15,830 bases of DNA from an uncultured Anaerobutyricum sp. (GTDB lineage Bacteria; Bacillota; Clostridia; Lachnospirales; Lachnospiraceae). The stretch spans positions 1 through 15,830 of the forward strand of contig NZ_CAKRCF010000055.1 of NCBI RefSeq assembly GCF_934307085.1, written 5' to 3'. A program made the position numbers and the translations under genes. Positions 14,635 through 15,830 of the stretch are shown here, in pieces. The notes beneath the pieces are model-generated. The model searched no databases, had not been told where the DNA came from, and saw only the letters and a program-made list of their open reading frames with translations. Within the stretch, counting starts at the first letter, position 1. Every line of letters starts with the position of its first letter.

Positions 14635-15357
14635 ATGGCAGGAAGACCGAAAAAGAAACCAGAATATAATCCAGAACTTCAATTTAACAATTTTCTTCAA
14701 GAGTTAAGAGATGCCTATGAAGAGGCAGATTCCTTAAGATCACTGGCAGATGAGTTAAATATTAGTCTACTTAAACTCCGTAAGCTACTTATTACTGCTG
14801 ATGTGTTCACATCAGATATATGTACAGAAATCAATGATCTGCATCAGTCAGGAAAAAAGATTCCGGAGATTATGAAACTCACAGGTCTTTCCAGAGCATC
14901 GGTTCATTCCTATCTGCCCTACACAAAAGGAATTTATAATGCGGCAGAGATAAGTCTAAATGCGGAGCGATGCCGGACATATAAGATTCGACAGGAGCAG
15001 GTGCGGCTTCTAAAGGAAATATCATCAGAAGAAAATCTGTGGCAGGCTGTGATTGCATTTCAGGATTATCCATTTAAAACGGCAACAGGATTACCGTTCC
15101 GATATAAATTAAAGATTGGTAAAAATGGAGAGTATAACAGAGAGCTGCTGATAGACCGAAGAGAGAAAAGTAAGAGTCTTGCTTGGAGTAGTGTGGTGCT
15201 GGCATTTGAAAATGGTAAAAGGATTTCAGAAGAAGTGAAGAAACCGAAAGCACTTGGAGATATTAGAGGAGTTTCATATATTTATCCGATACTATGGAGA
15301 TTTGGTCTGATCAGAGTTCCGGAAGCAATAGAGAAGAAAATGGGAAAGCAGAGATAA
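14635..15357 (+). CDS. Small helix-turn-helix DNA-binding protein
   Basis: A 240-residue basic protein. It starts with an AT-hook-like G-R-P-K-K-K (residues 3-8), then has two helix-turn-helix-like segments: S-L-R-S-L-A-D-E-L-N-I-S-L-L-K-L-R-K at 33-50 and I-P-E-I-M-K-L-T-G-L-S-R-A-S-V-H-S-Y at 76-93. The C-terminal half (about 120-235) has no motif I recognise. I recall similar proteins near mobile or variable regions of Clostridia, but cannot name the family. ATG 14635 is preferred, because AGGAG (14623-14627) is 7 nt upstream; an in-frame TTG at 14605 has no RBS. The gene is enclosed by imperfect direct repeats (14579-14623 and 15357-15402), suggesting it moved or duplicated as a unit. Its own repeat-containing leader may be its operator. 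Confidence 0.85.
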   Translation: MAGRPKKKPEYNPELQFNNFLQELRDAYEEADSLRSLADELNISLLKLRKLLITADVFTSDICTEINDLHQSGKKIPEIMKLTGLSRASVHSYLPYTKGIYNAAEISLNAERCRTYKIRQEQVRLLKEISSEENLWQAVIAFQDYPFKTATGLPFRYKLKIGKNGEYNRELLIDRREKSKSLAWSSVVLAFENGKRISEEVKKPKALGDIRGVSYIYPILWRFGLIRVPEAIEKKMGKQR

Positions 15358-15402
15358 ATCCCTGCTTCGTTGCTTGCAAGTGATTGGATTAACATGGATA
15401 TA
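15357..15402 (+). repeat. Imperfect direct repeat, right copy
   Basis: This copy begins at the stop codon of the HTH gene and repeats the sequence found before it. The core is at 15375-15402; similarity to the left copy weakens towards AATCC near 15357. Spacing between the copies is about 780 bp, one HTH gene long. Confidence 0.7.
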
Positions 15403-15440
15403 TTATAGGGTTTCTCGTAAAATAGAAAATGCATCAATGA

Positions 15441-15462
15441 TTCCTTGCTTATTCTCAAGGAA
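15441..15462 (+). other. Inverted repeat in the 3' relic zone
   Basis: TTCCTTG (15441-15447) pairs perfectly with CAAGGAA (15456-15462) around an 8-nt loop. It is the first of three inverted repeats in the 407-bp gene-free stretch 15358-15764. No T-run follows directly. Confidence 0.4.
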
Positions 15463-15483
15463 CGGATTTATGTTTTAATGACG

Positions 15484-15517
15484 ATGATGAGGTCGTGGAT
15501 TGCGACCTCATTATTAT
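15484..15517 (+). terminator. Possible terminator downstream of the HTH gene
   Basis: ATGATGAGGTCG (15484-15495) pairs with CGACCTCATTAT (15503-15514) over 12 bp, including one G-U wobble, around a 7-nt loop. The following sequence (TATG) is poor in T, so termination is uncertain. It lies about 125 bp after the HTH stop. Confidence 0.45.
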
Positions 15518-15591
15518 GTGAGAACATGAAATATCAGTAGGCATAATGAGAAAAATAGGGTAATATAACAGTAAGCAGTTGGTGTGGTTTT

Positions 15592-15612
15592 GAAATGCCA
15601 ATTTGGCATTTC
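15592..15612. repeat. 21-bp near-perfect palindrome
   Basis: GAAATGCCAA (15592-15601) and TTGGCATTTC (15603-15612) are exact reverse complements separated by one T. With a 1-nt centre it would act as double-stranded DNA, for example a site for a dimeric protein or the edge of a lost element, rather than as an RNA hairpin. It directly precedes the YhcG-like fragment. Confidence 0.6.
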
Positions 15613-15625
15613 AAGTTATAGAAGG

Positions 15626-15751
15626 GAATTGGAAAAATTTATTTTGGAAATGGGATTGGATTTTGCATTTTTAGCAAGACAGAAACATTTGGTACTGGAT
15701 GGCAAGAAGAATTATGCAATTTTCAAGGATGTTTTGGCTAAAATAAAGTAA
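15626..15751 (+). pseudogene. YhcG/DUF1016-like C-terminal fragment
   Basis: An open stretch of about 41 codons reads E-L-E-K-F-I-L-E-M-G-L-D-F-A-F-L-A-R-Q-K-H and ends at TAA 15749-15751. The pattern [LI]-x-x-F-[IL]-L-E-[ML]-G-x-x-F-A-F-[LV]-[AG]-R-Q matches what I recall from the start of the nuclease-like C-terminal domain of YhcG/DUF1016 proteins. The following Y-I-D-L-[VL]-F-Y core is missing; the frame instead continues into unrelated-looking K-K-N-Y-A-I-F-K-D-V-L-A-K. No start codon with a proper RBS precedes it, and the stop overlaps the AAGGAGG of the next gene. I read it as a relic; it might instead be a short real gene translated from TTG 15629. Confidence 0.45.
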
Positions 15752-15764
15752 GGAGGACTTGCGT

Positions 15765-15830
15765 ATGATGACGGATGAAAAAATCAAAAATTCCAGTGAG
15801 CTGGAGTTTGCTGTATTTTGCATTGAAAAT
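15765..15830 (+). CDS. DUF3791-like protein, N-terminal part (cut by window edge)
   Basis: ATG 15765 (or 15768) is preceded by TAAGGAGG (15749-15756) at 8-nt spacing, a strong RBS. The 22 visible residues, with S-S-E-L-E-F-A-V-F-C-I-E-N, match the start of small DUF3791 proteins as I recall them in clostridia. These often sit beside DUF3990 genes in toxin-antitoxin-like arrangements. The rest lies outside the window, so the family is provisional. Confidence 0.6.
   Translation, partial: MMTDEKIKNSSELEFAVFCIEN

Overview
The window looks like a low-GC Firmicute chromosome, most likely a gut Lachnospiraceae (Clostridia). The basis is the AT-rich sequence, AGGAGG-type ribosome binding sites, and relatives of the proteins that I recall from that family. 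There are no rRNA, tRNA or CRISPR features. Every intact gene reads on the + strand.

Layout: (1) 1-1119: the tail of an unknown gene, then a sugar-nucleotide-type nucleotidyltransferase closed by a clear terminator. (2) 1120-6149: an AT-rich accessory block. It holds a DUF4238 protein with a small membrane-anchored partner, a structured relic region with a probable VanZ fragment, a protein with a HEPN-like R-x4-H motif, and a two-gene unit of an OLD/AAA_15-like ATPase plus a small protein with a PD-(D/E)xK-like nuclease motif. That last pair is the best candidate for an undescribed, probably anti-phage, system. (3) 6179-8402: a VanZ-family membrane protein overlapping a NUDIX hydrolase, then an AraC-family regulator with its own terminator. 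(4) 8462-13949: GDP-L-fucose synthesis: gmd and fcl as one unit with promoter and terminator, then separately spaced manC and a phosphomannomutase/phosphoglucomutase. Together these convert mannose-6-phosphate to mannose-1-phosphate, GDP-mannose, the 4-keto-6-deoxy intermediate and GDP-L-fucose, presumably for surface glycan. (5) 13985-15830: a second VanZ paralogue behind a structured leader, a small HTH DNA-binding protein flanked by imperfect direct repeats of about 45 bp, then a relic zone with hairpins, a YhcG/DUF1016-like fragment and the start of a DUF3791-type gene cut by the window edge.

The two VanZ paralogues bracket the NUDIX, AraC and GDP-fucose genes. Both appear to start at the same non-standard ATT codon. 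This is visible only when the two copies are aligned.

All family assignments come from motif reading by eye. No database search or structure prediction was run.
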